From the NCBI GenBank assembly GCA_963693365.1, contig CAVNZM010000008.1, forward strand, positions 6,634,001 through 6,698,000: a stretch of DNA of 64,000 nucleotides, written 5' to 3'. This document shows positions 36,303 through 51,794 of the stretch, piece after piece (within the stretch, counting starts at the first letter, position 1; every line of letters starts with the position of its first letter). The position numbers were made by a program, and so were the translations under genes. The DNA comes from Amoebidium appalachense (taxonomy: Eukaryota; Ichthyosporea). The notes under the pieces were generated by a model, which did not search any database, had not been told where the DNA came from, and saw nothing but the letters and a program-made list of their open reading frames with translations.

Positions 36303-37563
36303 AGCGATTCACACAGGAACTAGATACATACGCACACATAGTATATATCCTCATATACACTGGCACTGCCGCACATATGTGTAAGAGGACGTGACCGTAC
36401 GTATATACGTAGACAAAATGTATATATATATATATATATATATTGTGCATTAATGCACTTCATATTTCCCTTTTATTCCTTCAAAGCTTCAACTGCCAAC
36501 ACCCGGAAGGCCTCTAATAACCACAGGGGTTTAAGTATGCATTATAATTACATCTAGAGGCACAAATAAGCATGCCCTAGTTTACTGATGCGCGACGATT
36601 ACGTATACGATTTTTGGTGGGCCTGCTCCAACGGAGCATTCCGATTTTCGAAGAGGTTTTTCGAAACGGGATTTCGACTTCCGTTAATGGGCTCCACCGT
36701 CTTTCGAACCCTGCACGTTGTGGAATGGACATAGTCGCCTTGGTTGATTGGTTACTTTGTAGATCTTGAAACACCAATCATCTGTTTGCTGCTCATAAAA
36801 CCGTAGGCTATTTTTTTTGGAGGCGGTAAGGCTCATGTTGCAAGGCTTCCAACATTATAGTTTTATGGTTACATACATAAACATATACAGCTTATAATCA
36901 AAATACATTTATATATGTGGAAAATTTTTAGCTATACAAAAAATTTACAGCTACCAAGCGGCCGCCAGTTACGGAGATGATGTGCATGATGGAGATATTG
37001 CAAATAAGATTCACGAATCATGAATCACCTATGAGCTCCCCTAAACGTATTTGGATTGGCTTATACTCCATGTCACAATACGGCAAGATCTCAGCGTGAT
37101 CCTGCGGCGTGCAGCTGGGAAGGGAGCTCGTGTGGCTGGGCGGGTCTCATTGGGCACTCATTGATACAATAATGATAAAATATATAGATCTTTTGCCCTC
37201 ATTTATAACTCATAATAATAATATACAAAATTAAAATAAAAAGAAATATATGAATAAAAAGCCGTGGTTTGGAGCTTTTTGATCACCATTCGTATGCCTT
37301 GATTCTTGATCCCGGACCCGGCCCGGAGCCATTATTTGTAGGGGGAACCCTGTACAGCCAATCAGAAAACACAACAAGATCTTGCTTTATACCATAGGCG
37401 ACCTTACGCGTGTTCAATCGAAGACCACGCTCGAAAGGCGACTATAATAACCCATAGCGTGTGCAGATCCTCCTCAGATTCGCTTTCTTGTGCTCGGAAC
37501 TTCTTAGCAGTAGGTATTCTTAGTAGGTATTAGCACAAGTTCTATTTCCGCACACAAACGAAA
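36303..37563. other. A/T-rich intergenic region upstream of the GPI-protein gene
   Basis: Includes (TA)n at 36420-36442 and A/T-rich sequence at 36860-37260. The last 200 bp before the ATG are more balanced. A TATAATA at 37443 lies about 120 bp upstream of the start and could be a TATA element. Confidence 0.5.
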
Positions 37564-38280
37564 ATGCTGCAGGGTGCATCAGCCGTTGTCGTTTTCGCTG
37601 CCGCCGCGGCAGCAAGCCCACAGTTCTGCTACTCCAAGACATCGGCAACATGCGAGGAGCTCCAATGCCTCCCCGTCGTTAGCACAGCCGGCTGCAGCCC
37701 TGTGACGGCAAACTTCGCCGGTGCCACCTACTACACCAAGTTCACCTCGGACGCCGGCAAGGTGACCCTTCAGGCGTTTACCGACAACAAGTGCACCGTG
37801 CCCTTTGGTGCCGTAGACGCTGCCTTCGACCAGTGCCAGACCAACGTCCTGCTGGCCTCCCTGGCCCTCAACCTGCCTGGAGAGGCCTCCCCCGTCACCA
37901 TCAAGTCGTTCGTTGCCCAGGACACCGTGGTTATTGACCCTACCACGAACGCCCCCGTCCCTACCACGGATGCTCCTAAGCCAACTACGGAAGCACCAAA
38001 GCCTACTACCACCACTACTGCTAACGCTGATGCTCCCAAGACCACCACCAGTGCTGACGCTGCCAAGACCACCACTGAGGCTGCCAAGCCAGACACCACC
38101 ACGACCGAGGCGACTAAGCCGACCGGTCAGGTGCCCGTTGAGCCCAGTGTGCGTGCCAACCCCGTGGAGGAGATGATCACCCCACAGAAGAAGGTGGCCC
38201 AGCTGGCAAACAGCGGTGTGGCTGCAGCCCCCACCATATTCGCTGTTGTAGCTGCTCTGGTTGCCGTCTTGCTCAACTAA
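37564..38280 (+). CDS. Secreted Thr/Pro/Ala-rich surface protein, probably GPI-anchored
   Basis: Intronless, 238 residues. Residues 1 to about 18 form a signal peptide (MLQGASAVVVFAAAAAAS). About 19-115 is a small domain with Cys in CYSKTSATCEELQC, GCSP, KCTV and QCQT, eight in all, probably in disulfides. About 125-190 is a mucin-like stalk of TTxAPKPTTEAPKPTT-type repeats, a likely O-glycosylation region. The C-terminus has a small-residue site (ANSG) followed by a hydrophobic tail (VAAAPTIFAVVAALVAVLLN), the classic pattern of a GPI-anchor signal. No domain family recognised. Third codon positions are strongly C/G, unlike the surrounding A/T-rich DNA, which supports real coding. The start is the first ATG in frame and gives the signal peptide. 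Confidence 0.87.
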   Translation: MLQGASAVVVFAAAAAASPQFCYSKTSATCEELQCLPVVSTAGCSPVTANFAGATYYTKFTSDAGKVTLQAFTDNKCTVPFGAVDAAFDQCQTNVLLASLALNLPGEASPVTIKSFVAQDTVVIDPTTNAPVPTTDAPKPTTEAPKPTTTTTANADAPKTTTSADAAKTTTEAAKPDTTTTEATKPTGQVPVEPSVRANPVEEMITPQKKVAQLANSGVAAAPTIFAVVAALVAVLLN

Positions 38281-38502
38281 ATATTAGATCAGTGTATGGT
38301 GGATATTTTAATTATAAGCAAATGGGAGAGCTGCACGTTGCAATTGACTAGCTGTAGGAGGGGTCGGTGGTCCTAGACCGATCAATATGTAACATATGTC
38401 ATTGAGCGTTAGCAAACTTCTAAGCTGAACTCGTGCACGGTGACCGTGCTCAGGGTCCCCATACCTGTATAATAATGTTCAATCACAAACTTAGAATACT
38501 TA

Positions 38503-38524
38503 TAAACGGCGCCGGCGCCGTTTA
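38503..38524. repeat. 22-bp perfect palindrome
   Basis: Half-site TAAACGGCGCC followed directly by its reverse complement; GC-rich centre, in sequence otherwise A/T-rich, 220 bp after the GPI-protein stop codon. Confidence 0.95.
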
Positions 38525-39009
38525 AACAGCCTGTTGTACATGCTGAATAGATTTGAGATACTCACATCACAGCGCTGTCGACTCGAAGGTGTGGCATAAT
38601 GACATAGTTTTTATTTCAGCAACATAACTTGACAGCGGTTCGCCGTGCGGTAAGTGCAGAATTTATATAGGTGACCATGGCTTCGATCCATATACATATA
38701 TGCATATCAAAGGTTAATTACTACCCATCATGATGAAGGCATTCATGGTGTTTAATTTGTTTATGAAACTAAAATTTGTAGGCCATGACTCTTTACCACA
38801 CTGTTTTTTTATCAGTATTGGTTCATCAATGATTATGTGCCATTTATATCTGTGACTGCTGACCAGTAAACCGTCGAAGTTCGGCAATATTAATGCTGAA
38901 TTATCTGTGGTCACATTTCCACAACACTGCCACATGGCCCCTAACCTGGACAATGAAAGACAGCCCAGCCCCTTCCCGGGTCCCGGCCCGGGCCCCTGCT
39001 CCCGCCTAC

Positions 39010-39060
<51 letters not shown>

Positions 39061-39637
39061 ACCCTCATGTGCACCTCCTCCCCCCCTCCCTTCCCCTCCC
39101 CCCCCCCCCCCCCCCTCCCTCCCTCCCCCCTTTCGCTCCCCCTGGCGCCACCAGCACCACCAGCACCACCAGCACCACCACCACCTCTTAGTGAAATACC
39201 CCCCCCCCCCCCCCCCCCCCCCCCTTCCCCCCGAAGATTGGATACCTACCTAATTCTCTATGTTTTTGGGAATTGGATTAATCTTGGAACAGCTTGGAAT
39301 TCTCAAACCAAATGCCACGTGGCCATGTTCCCATGCTGTTCAGACTCCAACTAGGGCCACCATTTTGCCATGTGCACCCTCTTGCACAGACCGACTGCGC
39401 AAACAGCGCACTCACAGTGTACCCACAAAAGTACATCACACACTGCGCACACGCACTGGACACGCATACCGTGACGCACACGCACACATACACACACACG
39501 CACACACACACACACACACACTCACATGCAAACACACACACACTCCTGCACGCACGCAAGCACACACGCCTGAACGCACGCACGCAGTGGCACACACACA
39601 CATGCACACGCACATACACACACCTGCATCCGCACAT

Positions 39638-39668
<31 letters not shown>

Positions 39669-40426
39669 CACGCACGCACAGGCGCACGCACACACACGCG
39701 CACGCACACGCGCACATACGTACGTACGTACGTACGCACGCACGCAAGCACGCACGCACGCACGCATGCACGAATGCATGCACGCACGCACGCACGGCGC
39801 ACGCGCGCACTCCGCAGCACACACGCACGCACACACACACACGGCACACACAAACATACACGCACTGCAAGTATGCGTACACATGTGCGGCACACACGCA
39901 GTCATTGAGGTGTGCCGAAGTTCCCACACCAACAAGACTTGCCAATGGGGCCACCTGGAAACAAAAACACTAATCCACTGAAAAACAAAAAACCGAATTC
40001 TAACGAGAATTCAACCAGCTGCAGACTAACTGACATTCCTCAACGGCCTCCTCTGAAGTTCTGAATATGTACCCCAACAGACTTCAAAAATCAATATTTC
40101 CCGTCCACCCTCAGGTGTTAAAACCGGACAACTGACATGTTGGCATCACGGGAGTTCAACAGAATTTGAACACAAAACAAACGTGACCTCATGCGTAGAC
40201 TTTGAAATGCGCATATTCATGTACACACCAGTTGGCAACACGCCTACACACCGACATCAACACGCCCCTTATGGTGCGTACACAAACAACACTGTACACA
40301 GAATCACGGTCACCCGGTCTCCAGTACATAGCTGACAGTGTTAGCTTAGCTGGGGGTTACCTTTAACACCCTAACTAGGGTACAGTCCGTGCTGCGTGGA
40401 AGACGTAGTTCCTATGGGGGCCCCCT

Positions 40427-40466
<40 letters not shown>

Positions 40467-41132
40467 CCCTGAGGCTCCTGGAATAAAACGGAAAATCAAA
40501 GACAAAAACAAAAAAAGAAAACAGTCTAACTGACAGTGTGGCACGTGCTTGTCAGTCACAATGTACGATATATCTTTCCTACTTCGGAACCCTGTCGCGC
40601 TTGGCTGCGACCACACACAATAATACTGTAAGGACACGTGCCTCTGACAACGTGAAAGCATTTGCATACAAACACAAGCCGTTGGAGTCCTTGGGATATC
40701 CAATGATGCAATGAAATGAGTGAGTCTCCGTATCTCACATACAAAGTTGCCATCGAATGCAGGAGCTGCGGCATCTGTAACTTTCGATACCATTTTCCCT
40801 CCTCCCCACCCCCCTCTTCCCCTTTTCCCCCCGTCCAAAAAAAAAAAAAAAAAAAAAAAAAAAGACAATTCCCCTGTCTATCGATGCCTCTTCCAAATAA
40901 GGTTTTGAATCCCCGGGAGGCTCAGGAATCCATTCCCAGGTGCATAAAGCAACACTCATGCCTACTCCCAGCCACCACCTCTGTATGCTGTACGTGCACA
41001 GCCCATGTCTCGTATCTCCCCCCCCCCTCCCCCCCCCCCCCCCCCCCCCCCCAAACACACACACACACACACCCGCCCCGCCACCCGTCCCCACTCCCCC
41101 CTTCCCCTCCACCCCTCCACCCCCCCTCCCCC

Positions 41133-41193
<61 letters not shown>

Positions 41194-41339
41194 CGCCCCC
41201 CCTCCCGGCCTCCCTCCCCCATCCCGTCCCACAAGTTCCACACAGATACTCACAGTCAATCCACATATGTGCAAGGACACACACCGTGCCAAGAGGCACA
41301 CAAAGACATATGCACACGCACACACACACACGCATGCAC

Positions 41340-41342
41340 ACG

Positions 41343-41428
<86 letters not shown>
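41340..41428. repeat. (CA)n microsatellite
   Basis: About 88 bp, almost pure CA. Confidence 0.95.
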
Positions 41429-41430
<2 letters not shown>

Positions 41431-41662
41431 CATACGCGGTGGTTCTTACAGTTAGAGGGCCGACCAGGCACAGACTTCGGAACCCCAACCACAAATCACA
41501 CAGGCCACTTCATACTAAGTCTTGCGCAAAGACCTTTGCTGGACTGCTCTTTTCACACACACATCAATACTATATAGTACCCAACGGGCCCGTGCTTCCG
41601 TTTCCTCTCCCAGTGGCATGTAACATCCCCACGTTCCCACCCCCAACCTCCCTCTCCGAACA

Positions 41663-43316
41663 GATCCACCTACCCGCCTGCCTCGGCCCGTACCCGGCTC
41701 TCCATGCCTAATACAACACACACTAAATTATCAAGGCCCCCCTCCTGCGGATCCACCTACCCGCCTGCCTCGGCCCGTACCCGGCTCTCCATGCCTAATA
41801 CAACACACACTAAATTATCAAGGCCCCCCTCCTGCGGATCCACCTACCCGCCTGCCTCGGCCCGTACCCGGCTCTCCATGCCTAATACAACACACACTAA
41901 ATTATCAAGGCCCCCCTCCTGCGGATCCACCTACCCGCCTGCCTCGGCCCGTACCCGGCTCTCCATGCCTAATACAACACACACTAAATTATCAAGGCCC
42001 CCCTCCTGCGGATCCACCTACCCGCCTGCCTCGGCCCGTACCCGGCTCTCCATGCCTAATACAACACACACTAAATTATCAAGGCCCCCCTCCTGCGGAT
42101 CCACCTACCCGCCTGCCTCGGCCCGTACCCGGCTCTCCATGCCTAATACAACACACACTAAATTATCAAGGCCCCCCTCCTGCGGATCCACCTACCCGCC
42201 TGCCTCGGCCCGTACCCGGCTCTCCATGCCTAATACAACACACACTAAATTATCAAGGCCCCCCTCCTGCGGATCCACCTACCCGCCTGCCTCGGCCCGT
42301 ACCCGGCTCTCCATGCCTAATACAACACACACTAAATTATCAAGGCCCCCCTCCTGCGGATCCACCTACCCGCCTGCCTCGGCCCGTACCCGGCTCTCCA
42401 TGCCTAATACAACACACACTAAATTATCAAGGCCCCCCTCCTGCGGATCCACCTACCCGCCTGCCTCGGCCCGTACCCGGCTCTCCATGCCTAATACAAC
42501 ACACACTAAATTATCAAGGCCCCCCTCCTGCGGATCCACCTACCCGCCTGCCTCGGCCCGTACCCGGCTCTCCATGCCTAATACAACACACACTAAATTA
42601 TCAAGGCCCCCCTCCTGCGGATCCACCTACCCGCCTGCCTCGGCCCGTACCCGGCTCTCCATGCCTAATACAACACACACTAAATTATCAAGGCCCCCCT
42701 CCTGCGGATCCACCTACCCGCCTGCCTCGGCCCGTACCCGGCTCTCCATGCCTAATACAACACACACTAAATTATCAAGGCCCCCCTCCTGCGGATCCAC
42801 CTACCCGCCTGCCTCGGCCCGTACCCGGCTCTCCATGCCTAATACAACACACACTAAATTATCAAGGCCCCCCTCCTGCGGATCCACCTACCCGCCTGCC
42901 TCGGCCCGTACCCGGCTCTCCATGCCTAATACAACACACACTAAATTATCAAGGCCCCCCTCCTGCGGATCCACCTACCCGCCTGCCTCGGCCCGTACCC
43001 GGCTCTCCATGCCTAATACAACACACACTAAATTATCAAGGCCCCCCTCCTGCGGATCCACCTACCCGCCTGCCTCGGCCCGTACCCGGCTCTCCATGCC
43101 TAATACAACACACACTAAATTATCAAGGCCCCCCTCCTGCGGATCCACCTACCCGCCTGCCTCGGCCCGTACCCGGCTCTCCATGCCTAATACAACACAC
43201 ACTAAATTATCAAGGCCCCCCTCCTGCGGATCCACCTACCCGCCTGCCTCGGCCCGTACCCGGCTCTCCATGCCTAATACAACACACACTAAATTATCAA
43301 GGCCCCCCTCCTGCGG
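41663..43316 (+). repeat. 87-bp minisatellite, 19 copies, almost perfectly uniform
   Basis: Unit begins GATCCACCTACCCGCCTGCC and includes CCATGCCTAATACAACACAC and AAATTATCAAGGCCCCCCTC. Successive ATGs are exactly 87 bases apart (18 intervals from 41704 to 43270) and I see no internal substitutions; only the outermost units differ at their ends. Because 87 is a multiple of three it makes a 571-codon open frame, which is an artefact of the repeat. Every internal junction carries GGATCC. Confidence 0.97.
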
Positions 43317-43678
43317 GAGAGGGGTGTGTGTGTGTGTGTGTTTGGGGGGGGGGGGGGGGAAGGGGGAGGTCTGGGGCCGGATAACCTTTTTCGCACACAT
43401 TATCACCAACCGGCCATGACCCCTCCTTGACTATGTAACGAGAGAGAACGGGAGGAGGGGGGAAGGGGGAGGGAGGGGTGGAGGGAGGGGGGAAAGGGAG
43501 GTCATGTGTGAGGGGAGAGAGAGAAGGGGATGGAAGGGGGGATTGATTCAGAGAGAGCTGAGAGAGCGATGGAGGGAGGAAGGTAGGGACGGAGAGAGAG
43601 AGCAAGAGCAGGGGAAATTGGGATCTTGGGCGAGCAGGGAGGGAGGGGGGGATGGGGGGGGGAAGGAGGAGAGGGAGA

Positions 43679-43770
<92 letters not shown>

Positions 43771-44507
43771 AGGGAGGGAGGGAGGGAGGGAGGGAGGGAG
43801 GGAGGGAGGGAGGGAGAGAGGGAGGGATGGAGAGATAGAGATAGCGTTCTTTAGGCTCTCATCAGTCGCATCCCATTGTCGACTCGTCCACAGGCAAATA
43901 CTTCATTCAAACAGGGAATCCCCTTCATCACACACACAATCCCACCGTATGCGACCCAACATGGAAAGGCTCCCGGGGCTTTTTGATTGCACAGGCACAC
44001 ATATCTGACTGAAGTGGGCATGCAAGGTTCCGTGGAACATGTACATGTACATCCCATCTTTAACCCATTTCATTTTTCGTGACTGGTTCAGAGGGTAACT
44101 ATGAGCCCACCCACAAAGTTTAGCAAACAGGGGTGATGATCTCAAAACATTATAATGTTCATGCACACACCGGGAATATACTAAAGCTAAGTTACCCTGA
44201 ACACAGAACCAGTAAAAACCTGAACCTGAAACCTGAGGCCATGACAATCAATAACATGTTTTCATTAATGCTACCACACATTATTGCAGCTATGAAGAAA
44301 AAATAATAATAAAAAAACATTTAACCGAAGACATACATACTTGCATTTGCTACGCACACAACTCCCCACCTACGCCCACGCCCACGCCCAAACACAAGCC
44401 TCGCAGACGCGGCATGGGCGAAACGTTTACATTTTGACAACCATGCCAGCCACCACAAGAGACAATAAAATGTGGCCTACGAATGGTGGGTGGATAGGTG
44501 TGTGTGT

Positions 44508-44538
<31 letters not shown>

Positions 44539-44607
44539 GGGGGGGGGGTAGGTTTGAATCTACGTTTAACAATGTTTGTTTTCTCTTTTGCACGATGGGG
44601 TTACACA
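43317..44607. other. Purine-rich repeats downstream of RAC
   Basis: TG then G tract (43324-43359), G/A-rich (43440-43680), (GA)n (43682-43765), (GGGA)n (43766-43815), then ordinary sequence (43840-44500), and TG plus a G tract (44500-44549) just after the RAC stop codon. Confidence 0.85.
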
Positions 44608-49009
<4,402 letters not shown>

Positions 49010-49445
49010 TCAAGTTAGCACGGGTACCCAGGTGCGCTCGGTGCGGGGGCGCTGCATTTCGGCGGCTGTAAATGCGGCCATGAGGTCGTCCAGCAGGAGG
49101 TTTGCATGAGCATAGTCCCCGGCCTTGTGGGTGCGGAAGATATTGATGGTGTTGTCGCTGTAGAGGAGGACACCGGTGTCGTATCCTAACTCGTGTGTAT
49201 AAGAGAAGCGGCACTCTTCTAAAAGAACACACACTCAGTCTGAGAGGAACGAACGTGTACCAGAAAACTGCAAAGTTTATTACTAAGCCTGACTCCGACG
49301 GGCAACCTGAGATCCGAATGGAACCAAGCCAAGTCACAACTCCGGCCATCAAGGTCGTGCCCCCAAAGATCATCATCACCAGGCCCCCCACGATGCCACA
49401 TTCCGTAGTACATTCCGATCTAGCGAACTTATCGTGCGCCTGCAC
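49010..49445 (-). CDS. Probable small single-pass membrane protein, two exons
   Basis: Exon 49307-49445 starts MQAHDKFARSECTTECGIVG and encodes one hydrophobic helix (GIVGGLVMMIFGGTTLMAGV). An 88-bp intron (donor CAG|gttgcc, acceptor TTCTTTTAG) leads in phase into exon 49010-49218, which encodes SYTHELGYDTGVLLYSDN, NIFRTHKAGDYAHANLLLDD and ends WVPVLT at a TGA. Total 115 residues. The family is not recognised. Support is the agreement of phase, the good acceptor and natural composition in both exons; the donor is weak. The first frame also stays open through the whole stretch (188 codons), but its second half has unlikely Pro/Arg/His-rich composition. Confidence 0.45.
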
Positions 49446-49983
49446 GAGCTAACTGAAGTCTATCGGCTCACACTAATATACATATCATTGTCTCTCCCCT
49501 CTCCCTTCCCCTACTAGTGGCACCGCAGAGTCTAAGTCTGCATTTCATACTACCTCCCCCCCTCCCCCCCCTCTACTCACTTCCCGTACATCAATGCAAA
49601 AGGGGCAAACCTACGAATCTTGAGAACTTTTCCCAGAAACTCGTATATCTTGTGAAGGGATGTTTATTTTTGAAAACGGAAAAAACCTTTATAATACAAT
49701 TTTAAGTCCTCTAGGGAACTTGTACTTAGAACAATAAAGCGACAGCCGTTTAGTACAGGCAGTTGATTTGTCGACCATACCTGAAGTTCAAATCAATTAG
49801 AGAACCCTGTAGATCATGATAGGCTCTCGATCGATCGATCACATGTGTCGTGCACAGTCGCAAAACAAAAAAAAGAGGTCCCGTCGAAGTACCCACACTA
49901 TTCTCCCGCTTTGTCTCCTAACCTTTTCTATAGTCACTAAAACTCCGGCGCTTCGAGGCCAAACATACACAAGGACAAGTAAA
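49446..49983. promoter_or_regulatory. Putative divergent promoter region
   Basis: Separates the - strand gene starting at 49445 from the possible + strand gene starting at 49984. Ordinary composition, with (CGAT)n at 49828-49841. No clear core-promoter element. Confidence 0.35.
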
Positions 49984-50116
49984 ATGGCATTTGCCGACAT
50001 TATTCTTGTGCCCCGACTTGACACAAGCGATATGGTTGACATAGAGTACAAGGATGATGCGCAGTTACTGAGAATCAAGCACTATCCTCTCCCCTACTTT
50101 CCTGCAGTGCCTACTA
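49984..50116 (+). CDS. Possible first exon of an unknown gene, cut off by transposon sequence
   Basis: ATG in a good context (AAAATGGC) opens 44 codons beginning MAFADIILVPRLDTSD and containing IEYKDDAQLLRIKHYPLPY, ending at a consensus donor (CTA|GTAAGTG). No matching downstream exon is found before the transposon block, which starts within 100 bases. Either the rest lies beyond the window or the gene was broken by insertion. The family is not recognised. Confidence 0.35.
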
Positions 50117-50199
50117 GTAAGTGTGTGATTTGGCGCCGGGTGTGCTCGAGGTATATTGTGCTGGTGCTCCACGTCATCAGAGTAGGCTAGCAACGCGTC

Positions 50200-50821
50200 T
50201 GGGTGTATATACTTAACCGCCGTTTCCATTTCCCCTGACATGAGACGTCAATGACATCAGTGGTAAGGGCACTACAATGGCGGGTGGGAGGGCGTCACCG
50301 GACGCAACAATAGTGGGAATGATGGATAGGTGCCAGTCTTGCTCCGCAAACCCATAGCCGACTTTGAATGTGCTTTTCATGTCAGACTCTGTGACCGTGA
50401 GAAGTTTCTGACCCGCACGCCCGTTGGTTATGCGCAGTTCTTTCTCGTCGTCATTGAGCAGATTCTTCTCGTGACGTTTATCTGCTTTTCTTCCACCAGT
50501 TCCTCCACCATATCAAACCACAAATTCATCTTCTCCTCCGTGAGGACGAAAACACGCGCTTTCGAAAGTTCGTTTGGTTTGCGGAAAGTGAGGTTGTAAC
50601 CGTGCTGTTTGGCACGGCGTTCGAACAAATTGAACCACCCCTCACCTGGAAGCCCGTCTGCTGTCTTGAATTTTTTGCCGTTATGCTCAGCAACGTCCCG
50701 TGCAGACCTGAGAACTTCAGCACGAGAAACCCCTAACCCCCTCCCAGCCTGGAACACCAGCCCACTAGCAGGCCAATTTCCTCATCTGCTGTTAGAATGG
50801 GCTTAGGGCCCGGTTTAGCCA
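50200..50821 (-). pseudogene. pogo/Tigger-like transposase fragment
   Basis: On the - strand, in shifted frames: KPGPKPILTADEEIGLLVGW (CENP-B/pogo HTH type), then AEHNGKKFKTADGLPGEGWF, LTFRKPNELSKARV and, after a frame change near 50470, SIIPTIVASGDALPPAIVV, which matches the first part of the DDE domain of Tigger/Jerky transposases. At least two frameshifts; the C-terminal catalytic part is missing. Confidence 0.7.
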
Positions 50822-51544
50822 TATGATCCCAATCATTAGCCTCCACATCAACCATTTTGCCAATATGGACTTCTGAAACACTGCATGCACATGTTCAGAG
50901 ATGGCATTTGCTTGAGGGTGATATGCAGAAGTAGTGATATGGGAGTGTACCCTTAAAATTTTACAAACCTCCGAAACCAACTGATTTAAAAACACACTAC
51001 TCCTAATCCATTAACAAAACACGAGGACAACCAAACCTAAGACAAATTTGAGCCACAAAAATACGAGCAAACAAATTTTAAACGGCATTAGCAGTGGGGA
51101 GAGCAAACACTTCAACCCAACGAGTGGCCACGTCGGTTACGGTAGCGAGAGCAGTGTTACCATCAACCGTAGAATTAAAGGGACCAACCACATCTACTGC
51201 TACCCGTTCAAACATACGAACATTAAAATCCCTAATAAACGACGGGCGGGAACGACTCGAGCTCAGTGGGGACTCTCATTCCTTTCCTGACAACGCATGC
51301 ATGACAACACATAATCCCTCACCTCCCCACTCATAACCGGCCAAAAATACGAACGACTACCACGAAGCAACGACGTCCTATTTACACCCAAATGACCAGC
51401 CATGGGATGCTCATGCACCATATGCAAAACCTCGGGCACAAGTGCCGCCGGGACCCAAACGCGGTGTCCGTCTGGCCCAGAACAATGATAAACTAAATCC
51501 TGCTCTACCTGACACATTTTTGCAAACTGAGCTACCTTAACCAT
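50822..51544 (-). pseudogene. Ty3/gypsy integrase, decayed
   Basis: HHCC zinc-binding segment (EHPMAGHLGVNR, then VLSCMRCQ) and, further on, the YHPQAN region of the catalytic core (TTSAYHPQANAISEHVHAVF). Frameshifts separate the two parts. The frame ends in DVEANDWDHM, just where pogo-like sequence starts, so the integrase C-terminus and the downstream LTR are gone. Confidence 0.85.
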
Positions 51545-51794
51545 CTGCCTTTTTTATTTAATTTAAACCAAACCGACCGGCCCCTTTAAATAATTCTTAA
51601 CCAGACCAATCAACACATCTTCAAGTTCTTCCTGAGCTGAGATCAAAGCCGTAGGTGTTAAGGCAGGGGCCGAGCCGTGAGGCTTGGTCCCGACCTCAGA
51701 CACCGACAAATACCTCCCCCCCTCTGCCCGACACTTCAGTAAGCAAGCAACCCCGGAGCCCAAGAAGACACATCAACATGATGATACACCGCAT

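Larger units (their letters stand above)
38281..41662. other. Intergenic region with palindrome, C51 tract and CA/ACGC repeats
   Basis: Ordinary sequence to 39000 (a 79-codon ORF at 38714-38953, -, resembles nothing known). C tracts at 39013-39060 and 39198-39224, (ACC)n near 39150-39185, CA and ACGC repeats at 39470-39900, unique sequence 39900-40420, G tract 40429-40465, A27 at 40837-40863, C tracts 41020-41190, and (CA)n at 41340-41428. Confidence 0.7.

Noticed and set aside
40371-40868. 165-codon - strand ORF
   Set aside because: Begins in a poly(T) translation and ends in a poly(C/G) translation; the middle has no recognisable domain or splice sites.
41704-43419. 571-codon ORF with a 29-residue repeat
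   Set aside because: Produced by a repeat unit divisible by three without stops; no signal peptide or natural ends, and the frame runs into a TG/G microsatellite.
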